Source: Eremophila alpestris peregrina (lineage: Eukaryota; Chordata; Aves; Passeriformes; Alaudidae). Taken from it: DNA of 64,000 bases. The stretch's first letter is position 1. Every line of letters starts with the position of its first letter. Below are positions 1-11,600 of this stretch, piece after piece. The notes beneath the pieces were generated by a model, which was not told where the DNA came from, made no database searches, and was given only the letters and a program-made list of their open reading frames with translations. The DNA is taken from NCBI GenBank assembly GCA_009792885.1, contig WMCF01000113.1, forward strand, positions 1,421,613-1,485,612, read 5' to 3'. A program made the translations under genes and the position numbers.

Positions 1-625
1 AGTTTCATATTGAGAGGTAAATCAGGACTGGAGTTTTCCCTGCAAACCACAAGCATCATCATGGCCACCTGCCTTTCCCTGCCACGTCAGGGGGCTGCCT
101 CCTTGCTGGGTCCTCCTGTGCTTTTTGGCAGCTGTTCCCCCAGGAACCTCAAGGACAAGATTCCACTCAAGGAAAACTGACACATCTGCCACGTTGGCAA
201 GGTCACAGACATTTATTTAGAGATTGGATCCAAACTGGGGTTTGAACTGCTGGAGTAGTCTTGGTGCATGAGAGAGGAATTGCATAAACAATTCCTAGTA
301 AAAGAGCACTTCAGTCACCAGGTGTGGCAGGGACTTTCTTCCCATTTTACCAGCAATCCCTGCATGTTTGTCTCTCACCAGCCACAGTGTCCAGGGTCCT
401 AATCTTGTCCTTCCCAGTCCCACCACCCCTGCATACATCAGCACACTGATCTGAGTGGGAAGACAGCTGAACTCATCTTTGCTACGAGACTCACTTGTAC
501 CTGCTGCAACCTCAACCTTAATCAATCCAGGTGCATTCCTGGCATTTTCATCCCTTGGCTATCTGCTAAAGCAGCTTTCAAGGATTTTGTTCTTTATTCT
601 GGAATTGACTATCCTGTCCTTGCAG
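1..625 (+). other. JCHAIN: JCHAIN intron 1 (3' part)
   Basis: Non-coding stretch before the first visible JCHAIN exon, ending in a pyrimidine-rich tract and a TTGCAG acceptor at 620-625. The first visible exon opens in mid-codon, so an upstream exon with the signal peptide must exist. I saw no convincing signal-peptide exon with a matching donor here, so it most likely lies left of the window. Confidence 0.7.
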
Positions 626-2122
626 GTTATCCAGTGAGCCCCAATGATGAGGAGTATGTGCTGGTCAATAATAAGTGTCAGTGTGTCACAGTGACCTCAA
701 AGTTTGTCCCTTCCAAAGAAAATCCTGATGAAGAGGTCCTGGAAAGAAACATCCGCATCATGTAAGTGGCAGCCAAGTATTTCATAGAGATGGTGAGCAG
801 GAGATGCAGTGCTACAGGAGTTTTGTTTGCATTGTTTCTTATGTCCCAGCATTGATGGAGTGAACAGCTTTTCACATGGACTGCTTTCTGTGGAATTCTG
901 AGTATTTACTTTGCTAAGTGCTTTTCTGCCTCACATGAACTTCTCTGGTGTTTGTCCCTTCAGGTACAAAGTACTGGTTTTAGGCAGACCAGTAGTAACT
1001 TCATGAAATAGGCTGGGGACATAATGACCTGTCAAAAGTTGATCTAACCTGAAACCACACTGGGCCCATGACAGTGGATTGACTTCCTGACCTGACAGAA
1101 AGTCTGGGAAAATAATTAATGCCTAAACTACCAGTTTAGGCCTAACCTGCTAAACTATCAGTTAATGCCTAAAACTGTCTCCCATGAGACAGAGCTCACT
1201 TCAAGGGCAGAACTTTGTCCTGTCCTCTCCACACACATAAACCTAACAGAAGTGTGTGTGTGTGTCTGGGAAACAAGGACCAGTTTCAGCCCCAGAGCTG
1301 CAGGAGCACTGTAGAGCTCACAACAGAGAACCACTAATTAAACTTCCCTGCCCATCAGCCTCAAGCATCTGCTAGCTCGGAGTTTAACAAAAATTAACAT
1401 GTTCAGCCCTGTCACCTTGCAAGTGGCACTTAAAAATTGCTGCAGTCCTCTCAGGGAGGGTTGTTGCCGTTGAGGGTGCAGAGGACCAAGATGTCCTGTT
1501 CCTGGGATTTGGTTTGGAGAAGGGTCAGAATGAAAATAACCTGAAGAAGAAGATGAAAGTGTAGAATTGCTCACAGCACAGCAGACTCTGTTTAATAAGC
1601 AGTTTTTGTGAGAGTGGCTCTCTTCCCACCTTTGCAGAGTCCCCCTGAAGGCTCGGGAGAACATCTCCGACCCCTTGTCCCCACTCAGGACCACTTTCAT
1701 CTACCGCATGAGTGAACTGTAAGTAGTTTTATTTCCTAACTTCACTTAACCCACAGCAACTCTAAGAGATGCCTGAGGGCCAGATGCTTCCCTGGAACAC
1801 CTAGAAAGGGCACAGCACTGTCCTGGCTCTACGTGCAGATGGGCAAGAAAGATTTGGGGTTCAGCAGGGACATCTTTTCATCTAACTCCTCACACTTGTT
1901 CTATTTTCCATCTCTTCCAGCTGCAAAAATTGTGATCCCATAGAAATTGAGCTGGGTGGGGCAATCTACCAGGCCCAGCAGGGCAACTCCTGTGAGGAAC
2001 CGGAGACCTGCTACACCTACGACAGGAACGAGTGCTACAGCTCCCCTGTGTCCCTCCTGTACCACGGGGAGGTGAAGCACGTTCCAGCAGCCCTGACACC
2101 AGAGTCCTGCTTCGCTGAGTAG
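626..2122 (+). CDS. JCHAIN: Immunoglobulin J (joining) chain, 5' partial
   Basis: JCHAIN is a secreted plasma-cell protein that links IgA dimers and IgM pentamers and creates the binding site for the polymeric Ig receptor. Coding exons are 626-761, 1638-1718 and 1921-2122 (TAG), all with GT-AG borders and matching phases. Together they encode about 138 residues of the mature chain; the signal-peptide exon is off the left edge. The translation carries family hallmarks: VLVNNKCQC, ERNIRIIVPL, RENISDPLSPLRT, CKNCDP, ETCYTYDRN and ALTPESC. All eight cysteines expected of J chain are present: two in NKCQC, two in CKNC, then NSC, ETC, NEC and ESC. In mammals one cysteine of the first pair and one of the second bond to heavy-chain tailpieces. 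The single N-glycosylation site (NIS) is kept. In human JCHAIN sits in 4q13, far from SDAD1. Identification is secure; only the 5' end is missing. Confidence 0.96.
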
Positions 2123-2855
2123 TTCAGCTCTCTGCTGTGCCAGAGCCTTGGAGCACCCCTGTTCCTATCCAAAATGGATGTAGAGCACCACGGGACCTGG
2201 ATGACAGCACCCCAAATGCCAGCTCCTACAGTCAGCCAACTTCTCTCTTCCCATCTCCAACCTCAGACTCATGCCATCTCCCAAGAGCATCTCCTGGCTG
2301 GTCAATCTCCCTTCTCATGTCCCTGGCATGAACCTGCAATGCCATGTTGTGTTTCAGACCATACAGACCAGATCCCCAGCAGATATTAGGCATTCATTCC
2401 CCTGAAGTCAGGGGAAGGACATTGATTGACAGCTCTGGGTAAGCTGTCTTTTTCAGTCACCTGCATGTCTCTCCCCAGCAAGGCTGCCACAGACATCAGC
2501 AGGAGTGTCTGTGCCCTTCCCTCCCTGAGCAATCTAAAGTGACCTCTGCACAACCTTCATACAAGGCTTTTGATGACATTAGCAGCATTTATGCCCTTAG
2601 AAGAGAGTTGTAAAACCATAGTTAAGAGAAAAGATGAGGGACCCTTCTAGCACTTGGACATCTGCAAGCTTCCAGTCCTCCCAGATTCACAGAAGATCAA
2701 AAGCTGCCGCTGCCCTGAAGTGTTTTGCAAAGTTGCCAAGCCCCCAACTGTGCCAGGAATACTCAACTCTTCTGGGAGATGTTGGCCATTTCACTTTCCC
2801 CACTGCTTTACTGATACTGCTGCATTCTTCCACCCCTGCTCCTGGTTCAAGTGGC

Positions 2856-2873
2856 AAAAAAAAAAAAAAAAAA
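2856..2873 (+). repeat. A18 homopolymer
   Basis: Eighteen consecutive A in the JCHAIN 3' UTR. It could be a microsatellite or the tail of an old retroposed sequence. No target-site duplication was identified. Confidence 0.8.
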
Positions 2874-3044
2874 GTTGTCTCAAATTTCTTTACTTGTTCC
2901 TCATCTTGCATTTAAAGCCTCAAAAACTTCTATGAACACAACATAAATTGCTAGAGCAGGACCCTAGTTCAGGGTTCAGAATTGGAGTAATGAAACAGCA
3001 AAAACCTTATTCCCACTTATTGTAGTTTTGTTAATGAAACATTC

Positions 3045-3050
3045 AATAAA
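3045..3050 (+). terminator. JCHAIN: JCHAIN polyadenylation signal AATAAA
   Basis: Canonical AATAAA about 920 bases after the stop codon, followed by a T-rich and then a TGTGTT stretch that fits a downstream GU-rich element. Confidence 0.7.
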
Positions 3051-3070
3051 CTTTTTTCTGCATCAGCCTG

Positions 3071-5229
3071 TGTGTTCTATTCCAATTCAATAAGAAAGCA
3101 TAAAAGGAAGCCAACCCTATAATCATATTCTTTTCTCTTTCACAAATAATCAAACTCTCCCTAAATAACTGCTTATATTTACAGGCAAAGTCTCCCAAAA
3201 TACCAGAATAGAAACATTTCCATGCACTTGCAGAACCTCTGACAGATTGAGGCTGAACTGGTTTATCATTTTAGGATCAGCTCTGCATCACTGAGCTGCT
3301 TTGATTCCCAATCAGTGCAGGATCAGAGTCTCAAAATCCAAACATCACCTAAATTAACTCTTGAAACTGCAACCCACAGATCAGAAGTTTCCATCACCCC
3401 TGAATAAAGTACTTTTAGGACAGGTGATCTGGAGGATATTCTTTCATGTGCAAGGTGTCTGTCCTAAAGAAAACAACCTTGGGGGGCCAAATTTTGAAGA
3501 GCAAAGGTATAAAAAGGGATTGACACAAATGATACTGATGCTATATCAGAATTATGAAAAACAAACTTGTAAAAATACCATTCCCCCACTCCTTCATGCA
3601 AAAATAAGCCAATTCAACAAAATGCCAAGAGCAAAGAGCCTCTTGGCAACCTAAGTGTTGTAGTGGGAATGTTTAACTCGCCAAAATTTGCCTCAAAGAC
3701 ATTTTCATCTTCAAAATCCTGGTGTTCCCCAGTCTCAGAATGCTGTGATGTTACAAGTTATTAGGTCACAGCTATGAAGTAAAGCCTGAGAGGGAGAAAT
3801 TAGAGTTCTTTTCCATGTCACCTCTTTAATCCTCCTAAGAAAGGAAAGGTTTTAATTCAAAACACTTGGGGGTATTTTGGGGGTACTCAAGCAGCCTTTA
3901 GGAAGCCAGTTTGTCATTTCAAAAAAACCTTAGCTATTCATTTACTACCACACACGTGCTAGGTTCAACCTTTAAATAATGATTTGCAGCAATTCCTCCC
4001 CTCAGAGAAAGAAACGTTTGTGTTGCAGGCAAAGGAATGTCACAGCAAGCAAAGCTGAGGCTGCAAAGCCTCTGGTTCCATACAAATACCTCTCATCAGC
4101 ACCATCAGCTGGACTGTCCTTCTCCCCCTGGAGCTGCAAGTGACTGTGCATTTCTCAAGCCATTACAGGAACATCCCCCTGTTCCCTTGAACAAAACAAC
4201 ACAGTTCCTATGTGTCAAGTCTGCAAATAATTTATGAGTCATGCCCAGAAATAAATATTTCTGTTGGACTTAGAGACTTTTTGTTTTTTTAAGGAAAAGA
4301 GCATTGACCCTGTTCTCAATTACAAAATTACAACTATTAAGTCCATGAAGACAAATTCCCTACAGCCATTAAAGGCCAGGAATTGACACGGAGTTTAAAT
4401 GAAATGTTGGCAATCAAATACATTAAATGTGTTCCAGTAAAACTCCTGAGACATTGTAAAAACTCCAACTCTACGGCTCTTGATGGGATAAAAAGCTGGG
4501 GCTGATTGCAGCAAGAGCAAAAGACAGCCAAGAGCTGCCCATCTCCAGATTTCCAGTCTAACATTATGTGCAATTCTACCACATCCATGAACTCTGCAGC
4601 CCCAACTACTGCTTAACTGGTTGAAAAAATATAGAAATACAGTGCAGAGAAACACCTTAGTTCCCTAATAGCAACTTCAGTAACAGCTTGCCCTTCTTTC
4701 AGTTTCTAACAGAGCCTAATTTATCTTAAGAACAAACCCCATTCTTTCAAGTTGCAGTGTGTTGGTTCTCTGTTTTGCTTCTTTTAGAGCATGTTCAACC
4801 CATGTATGCAACAAAAGGAAAACCTTCCAATAAACTGTCATAGAAGAAGTCTCTACAATAGGTAATAATCCTATAACGGAAAACAATTAATTAAAAATGA
4901 AGAAAAAACTCTGTATTAATGGTTTTGGACTGCACCATGCTTAACCTTTGATGCTATTCTGATAGATATTGTCTGGCTGAACATAAAAACATTAATTGGA
5001 CGGGAATTACTTACCACTCTTTGCTAAATACGCTGTATCAAGGAATGACAATTTTTCTGCAGTATAAATAAGCAGTTGCCTAAAGGAAGTATAAGCTATG
5101 CAAAGGAAGAGGTCAGCTTTCTATTCTCTCGATCAAAAGCTGAACTTAAAACCGGCTAAACTAGAATTAACCCTTTTTCCACACTGAGAATTCCCTTCTA
5201 AAGCAGACCACTTCTCCTGTGATTATTTG
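3071..5229. other. Intergenic JCHAIN-SDAD1, no gene seen
   Basis: About 2.2 kb of AT-rich sequence between the JCHAIN polyadenylation site and the SDAD1 CpG island. No spliceable homologous exon was recognised on either strand. In mammals the CXCL9/10/11 chemokine genes adjoin SDAD1. I looked for signal-peptide plus CXC-motif exons here and saw none. Confidence 0.6.
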
Positions 5230-5397
5230 AGACGTGTTGCGAAGCATCTTCCCTCCAAGTAGCTGGGAGGGGAGGGGAGGGGAGTGAGAGCCGTGCTGGA
5301 GCGGCAAGGTCGAAGTGCTGCGGGTGAGCGCCCGGGGATGCTGCGGCGGCGGACGCTCCGCTCCGTGCCGTGCCCTGCTGTGTGTTCAACCCCGTTT

Positions 5398-5447
5398 AAC
5401 CCCGCTGTGCACAGTTTAACCCCGGTGTGCACAGCTGAACCCCGCGG
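5398..5447 (+). repeat. 20-bp tandem repeat, about 2.4 copies
   Basis: The unit AACCCCGSTGTGCACAGYTK begins at 5398, 5418 and (partial) 5438. Each unit carries the palindrome TGTGCACA. It lies in the SDAD1 CpG island. Confidence 0.7.
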
Positions 5448-5593
5448 GGCTGCCCCGGCCTCTGTCCCGAGGGAAGCGGCGCCGGCACGGAGCCGGTCCC
5501 TGCTGACAGCTCCCGCCGCCAGGGGGCGCTGTGCCGGAGCGCGCCTCCCGCATAAGTTTGTCCCTCGGCGGCGGCGGCCGTCGGGGGCGGGCC

Positions 5594-5617
5594 AAGATGG
5601 CGGCGGCCGCCAGCTGA
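5594..5617 (+). promoter_or_regulatory. SDAD1: YY1-like element overlapping a six-codon uORF
   Basis: AAGATGGCGGC (5594-5604) matches the YY1 core found just downstream of many housekeeping start sites. Its ATG (5597) opens a uORF of six codons ending at TGA 5615-5617, 48 bases before the SDAD1 start codon. Confidence 0.6.
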
Positions 5618-5665
5618 GAGGTAGCGTGGTGCGCTCACGGTGCCGGTGCCGCCGCCGCTGTCGCC

Positions 5666-8600
5666 ATGTCGGGCCGCCAGGGCAACAAACTGCCCAGTAA
5701 CCTGCCCCAGCTGCAGAATCTCATCAAGCGTGACCCCTCCTCCTACACCGAGGAGGTGCGGAGCGGGAGGGGCGGTTGGGGCGGGCTGCGGGACTGGCAC
5801 GGGGGTTCGGGCGGGTGTTGCTCAGCTGCCGCTGTTCTCTGTGTGTCCGCAGTTCCTGCGGCAGTACCACCACTACCAGTCCCATGTGGAGATTTTCACC
5901 TTCCAGCCGGACAAGCCCAGCAAGGAGCTGGCCGAACTGCTCATGTTCCTGGCGCAGGTGAGCCCGCGGCCCCCAGCCCTGCAGCAGCGGCTGTGGCAGC
6001 CTGTGCTTGGTACCGGCCTCAGGGACTATTACTGAGACATAAACACTTAAACTGGGGGTTGCGCGCCCCTTGCCAGGCCTGTGAGGTAACCTCAGGTGTG
6101 CTCTAGAGCAGAGCCTTCACTTGCCCTGTTCTTTGCAGGTTGCCCATTGCTATCCCGAGCACATGGCCAGCTTCCCGCAGCAGCTGAAGGAGCTGCTCTC
6201 CCACCACCACACGGTCCTGGACCCCGACCTGCGCATGGTGAGACCCGGCCTTGGGCTCAGCCTGCCCTTGGTGCGAGCTGAGAGCTTATGGTTTGCTTGT
6301 CAGTAAAGAGAACCTGGGGAGGAATGAGAAATTTGGGTTCTCTTGCAGACCTTCTGTAAGGCTCTGATCCTGCTGAGAAACAAGAACCTAATACATCCCA
6401 CGAGTTTGCTGGAGCTCTTCTTTCAGCTGCTGCGGTGTCATGATAAACTGCTACGAAAGGTGAGGCGTGCTGATGAAAATGTGCATTTCCAGTGGGTTTT
6501 GACCAATGTGCCAGAGGTGATGGCAAAATAGCCAGCTATTTTTTGCTAGGTTGGGAAAATAGACTTTAAATAGGCAGGGCTCCAGCTCTGTGTTGGACTA
6601 ATTAACTGAGTCCTGCTGCTGTAAACACCTTGCTGTTGCAGGTTGTAGCCTTGTCCTGTTTGGGATTGAGAAGTTTGGCTGTGTCTGCAGGTGAAAAACC
6701 TGGCTGCAGAACAGGCCTGAATGAAGCAGGGGCAGGATTTGAAGCAACATTTGATGCTGCTCATTGTCCTGCCTTGCTATACTGTAAATTCAGTATGGTT
6801 TTCAAATACATGAGTCTTGAGGCTTTCCTGTTGTTTTTCCTGCTGTAACTCTGTGATGTTCTCAGAGGTGGTCAACTGGGTCCCATGTCAGTGCTTGGGC
6901 TCCGAGTTGTCTCTGTGTTTGTTACTCTGCCGTCTCTCCACTTGCAGACCTTGTACACTCACATTGTGACGGACATCAAGAATGTCAATGCTAAACACAA
7001 GAACAATAAAGTGAACACGGTAGGTGCTTTGGCTTTCACGTGTACTTTGAACTGACCTCCTGCTGTTGTGGAAGACCTCTAACAACATGTTTCCAACTTC
7101 TTTTTTAGGCACTGCAGAACTTCATGTACACAATGTTGAGAGACAGCAATCCCACTGCTGCCAAGATATCTCTGGATGTGATGATAGAGCTTTACAGAAG
7201 GAATATTTGGTGGGTCTGGCAAGGCTTGTGTTGATTTGCCATTTATTGTGGGGCACAGGGGCATCATTTGTGGCATGTAGTCCATAACGTAATGTAGGGG
7301 AGAGTGACTTAAATGGATTTCCTAATTGTAGCTCAGTGGAGTTGTTACGTGTGCCAAGGAATTTAGCTGAGAAGAAATAATGTCTTGTATGAAATGAGTT
7401 ACTTATATATTTGCTGAGAACTAATTTTCTGAGAATAATGTGCAATTGCCAGACTTGAAATAAAAGATGTGGTTTGGTTTTTTTTTCCAGGAATGATGCC
7501 AAAACAGTCAATGTCATCACAACTGCCTGCTTTTCCAAAGTGACCAAGGTGAGAACAGAAATCACTGATACACTGGATGTTACCTTGGCTGTCTTTTTCA
7601 TGCAGATGTAACTTAATATGTTGTTATAACAAACCAACTTGTCTGTTGCTTGTTTAGTTCTCAAAATAACATTGATGGGAGGAGGTGGAGCTTGCCAGCT
7701 TATCTTGTAAGAAGTGTAGACAGCTGTGGGGAGTGTGGATGTTGTTTTCACTGCTCTTCAGAATAGGCTGTCAGGATATCACCTCCTTAGTAGTATCAGC
7801 TGTGAGCCTTTGATTCATTGAGGAGAGCAGCTGTCCTTCCTGGGGCCTGACTGAATACTGGGCCTTCTGCATTGGCTCTGGAGGCTTTAAAAACTTGTAC
7901 TATGGCTTGAGACAAGTTTTTACCCTGTGAACATCCAAAAGTGGTTCCATTCAATAAAAGTCAGCCAACCAAAACTAAAAACTTATCCAGCAAAATGATC
8001 TGAATTAATGCAAGTTGAGAGTTCCGAGCATCATGGCTCTCACCTGCGTAGGGCCTCCTGACAATGTTAACATGGAGCAACTAGATTGAAATTATTTTGT
8101 AGCATGATAACAAGACAATTGGCAGCTCTGAATTTGCTCCAGGAATTGTGGCAGCTCAGGTGCTCTTTGGTTCTGATTGCCTCTCAGTGATGATGATGGA
8201 CAGCTAAAATTGTCTGGGTCTGTAAAACACTTGTGGCTCTCAGGCTGTAACTTGGTTTATTTTCTGTTCAGATCCATGCCTATTAAAAAAACTGGCAAAG
8301 TCTTTGCACAGCTTAAGGTGTGGGTGTAGGGTGGCTGTAAATTCTCTCAGCTTGTCTGACATGCACTCACTTTACTTTGCAGGTATTAGTTGCTGGTTTG
8401 AAGTTTTTCCTTGGGAAAGATGAGGATGAGAAACAGGACAGTGAGTCTGAGTCTGAGGTGGGTATTGTGACCAAATATTCTCTTCTCTGTTTTCCAGACC
8501 CATTACTGCTTCTGTCTTCTTGGTGGCTCTAGCTCTGCCAGTCTCTTTGTCTCTTTGCTACTCACTGTCCTGTCTGTCTGTCTGTCTCCAGAGGTTTCTG

Positions 8601-11600
8601 TGATTCACAAACGATTTCAGTGTCTGACAGCTGGCCCCAAGTGATGGCAGGGTGTCTTTGGTGTCTGTTAAAAGAGAAGTGCTAAGAGCTCTTCTCTTTT
8701 TAGGTGCTGGTACCTATGTATTCTGACACTTAGGAAGGGTTATAGTTTTCAGAGTATGGTAGTGGTATTGGTAGTTTGTTTCTGTGATTCCATGTGAAGC
8801 CTGGGTTACCTGAGTGTTGTGTTCCTTCCCCAAGGATGATGGCCCCACGGCCAGGGATCTGATGATGCGCTACGCCACCAACAAGAAAACCACCAAGCGC
8901 AAGAAGAAACTGGAGAAAGCCATGAAGGTCCTCAAGGTGAGCAGAGGGCTGTTTGACTTCTCATCATCTTGGCTTAATCCTTCCAGTACACAAGTCCTGT
9001 TGTTGCTCTGCTTGTTTAGCTACAGATGGCAGATAATGCTATCTGTATAAAAACAGGGATAGTTTTTAAAGTCCTCTTGAGGAGGCAGCAGTCTTTTGAC
9101 AGCAGCCTTGAAACTGAAGCACTTTACTCATAGAAAGAGAAATGTCTTTTACTCTTGTTTCCATGCAGAAGCAGAAAAAGAAGAGCAAGCCAGAGGTGTT
9201 CAACTTCTCTGCCATTCACTTGATTCATGATCCCCAAGGTGAGTGTGCAGTGAATTCTCTTAGTGCAATTTGTGTTAATCTAACAGCACTTGATTTGGTC
9301 TTCATCTATTCCTTGGGGAAGCTTTGGGGATGTCATTCTCTCAGATCAAACCACAAGGTATCTAAAACTTTAGTCTTCAGTGCTGACCCAGCATTTATGG
9401 TGTTGGGGAACACCTGCTGGTTCCTTTTGCTGAATCTGGGCACAGCAGGCCTTTTAGTCATATGAGGAGTAAAATAACCCATTGGAATAAGTGCTTTGGT
9501 CACCTGGAATTTCTTCTGTGAAAGGGCACTGGGGCTTCGAAATAAGAACAAATCCAACTGCCTTCTCTGGCCATAATCCCATTTGAGTTCTGTGTTGTGC
9601 TCTTTTGGTCTACTGCAAATCCATTTTTGCTTCTTCCAGACTTTGCTGAGAAATTGCTGAAGCAGCTGGAGAGCTGCAAGGAGCGATTTGAAGTGAAGAT
9701 GATGCTCATGGACCTAATATCCAGGCTTGTTGGAATACATGAGGTATGTACTTGGATAATTTTATGGTGGTCTGTTGGTAGCCAGCCTGGTTTGGGTGTG
9801 GGCACGTTCTGGCTTTGTGCCTCTGGAAAATAAGGTTTAATTTTTCTATATGTCCAAAATGGTGTAGGGATGGTCAGGAGTTGCCAGTAGGTCTCATGGA
9901 ATAGCACAGTGGTACAGATTTTGTGGTACTAAGTGAGCTCTCCTAGAGAAAGGTATTGGTCTGGAATAGCTGAGCTGAACCTAAAGAATAGGGGAGAACT
10001 TGGTGCTTCCAAGACCTTCCTGGGAAGCTTCTCTTGCTGACCACAGTGCTGTCAGTCAGGTGGTGCTGAATAAGAGGGAAACTGGCAGCTCCTGCACTTG
10101 GAGGGTTTTGTGTGGACTGCCCAGTAATAAAATATTTGCACTGGATTAAGTGAAGAACATTCCAGTCCAAGTTGGGCAGTTTCAGAGCATATAAGGATAT
10201 CAGTGATGAAGACTAGGTGCAGAGAGACTGCAGCTGTATATATCGTGGTACAGTTCATTTCTTTGTCCCACAAATACCAAACTCAACATAGGAGACAACA
10301 TTTTGCTGTAAAATCTGAGGCATTTGGCGAGCACACTAGAATGAGGTAGTTTTACCCTATATCAGCTTATGAAGGTGATCTCAAGCTCAAAGATCAGAAA
10401 ATAATATGTTACAATTTGCCTTGCAGCTTTTTCTTTTTAATTTCTACCCCTTTGTTCAGAGGTTCCTCCAGCCCCATCAGAGGGGTAAGTAGCTACTCTG
10501 GGAACTGCTGATCCCTCATGTCTCATGTCCTAGCATTTGATGGAAGTGGCTATGAAAATGGACAGGTAGCAGTGGTTTGGTGGGACGTGGGAGTAGTCCA
10601 GTGTACACAAAGGAAGTACAAGTCCCTGACTGCCACAAGTGCCAAGTGCTTTGGACTTCTGTGGAGGCTGTATGCACTCAGGGCTCATTACCTGAGGATT
10701 TGAGAAGCTCCAGCAAAGGAATAAAAGGAACCTGAGTCCCTAATCCTGACTAGCGAAGATAAGCATGATTGCCTTATGCTGCTTCCTTTTACTGGTGTTT
10801 GACTCCAGTTGTGGAGTATTTCCTTTTGCTTTAGCCTGCTATTGCAGCTGCCTGGAGGCCAGAGATGTTTCTAGTGTGTGGTCGGACAGGAGAAATAGTT
10901 ATCCCAAAGAATTTCAGGCTGAATGGTTTCGGGACTGACTGAGCAGCTTGTTGAGTTTAAAGGGATGTGTTTACTGGCTGCAGCAGTATTATCTTTTGGC
11001 ATCTTCTTCCTGCTTTTTTTCCAGAAGTGACAAAGATTCTTCTGTTTGCTGCACAGGCTTCACATCAGCTGGTACCACCTGAGGTCAGTGTTCCACCTGT
11101 GATGGATGTTAAATGGGCAGCAGGCCAGCATGGAAATGCTACTCTCTGTGTGGGGAGGGGGAAGAGGAATTTGTCAGATTGTTTGGAAAAGCTTCTGGTA
11201 ATTGCAGCAATTTTTGCAAGTTCTGTGGCATTGTTTCATAAAGACTGGGTGGAAAAGATGTTTGTTTTATTTTCTGTTTGTGTTTAGAAAATACTTCTTA
11301 TTTTCAGATTATCCAGTCAGTGTTGATGACCATTGCCAACAACTTTGTCACAGACAAGAATTCTGGGGAGGTCATGACTGTAGGGTGGGTACAGAATTGT
11401 ATGTCAAACTCGAAATGTGGTAAAGTAGATATATATTTTTAAAGCACTTGCAACTTATTCCTGTTACTTGTCCTAGTCTTTCAAGAAGCTGCTTGAGTTA
11501 AAAGTATGTTAGCTTCAACTTTCTGTATTTTTGCTGGGAGTATTTTATGATGGTTTTCTGCTCTTACACTGAATGTTGTATAAATGCTGTATAAGTTCTT

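Larger units (their letters stand above)
2123..3070 (+). other. JCHAIN: JCHAIN 3' UTR
   Basis: Untranslated tail after the JCHAIN stop, about 0.95 kb, running to an AATAAA at 3045-3050. It contains an 18-base A run at 2856-2873. Small open frames here have no recognisable protein character. Confidence 0.7.
5230..5665 (+). promoter_or_regulatory. SDAD1: SDAD1 CpG-island promoter and 5' UTR
   Basis: An abrupt change to GC-rich, CpG-dense sequence that continues into intron 1 (to about 5.85 kb). It includes G-rich GGGGAGGGGAGGGG-type runs at about 5268-5284 and a YY1-type AAGATGGCGGC element at 5594-5604 just before the start codon. No TATA box was seen. This is a typical housekeeping promoter. 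Confidence 0.75.

Noticed and set aside
5284..5700. A 138-codon plus-strand open frame over the SDAD1 start
   Set aside because: It lies in the CpG island in a different frame from SDAD1 and has Arg/Pro/Ala-rich composition. The SDAD1 frame from 5666 is the one matching the family.
7122..7751. A 209-codon minus-strand open frame in the SDAD1 region
   Set aside because: It is antisense across SDAD1 exons 6 and 7 and the introns beside them. No recognisable protein and no independent splice or promoter signals.
8160..8260. Possible C/D-box snoRNA (GTGATGA near 8187) in an SDAD1 intron
   Set aside because: No convincing box D with a terminal stem at the right distance. TGATGA alone is common by chance.
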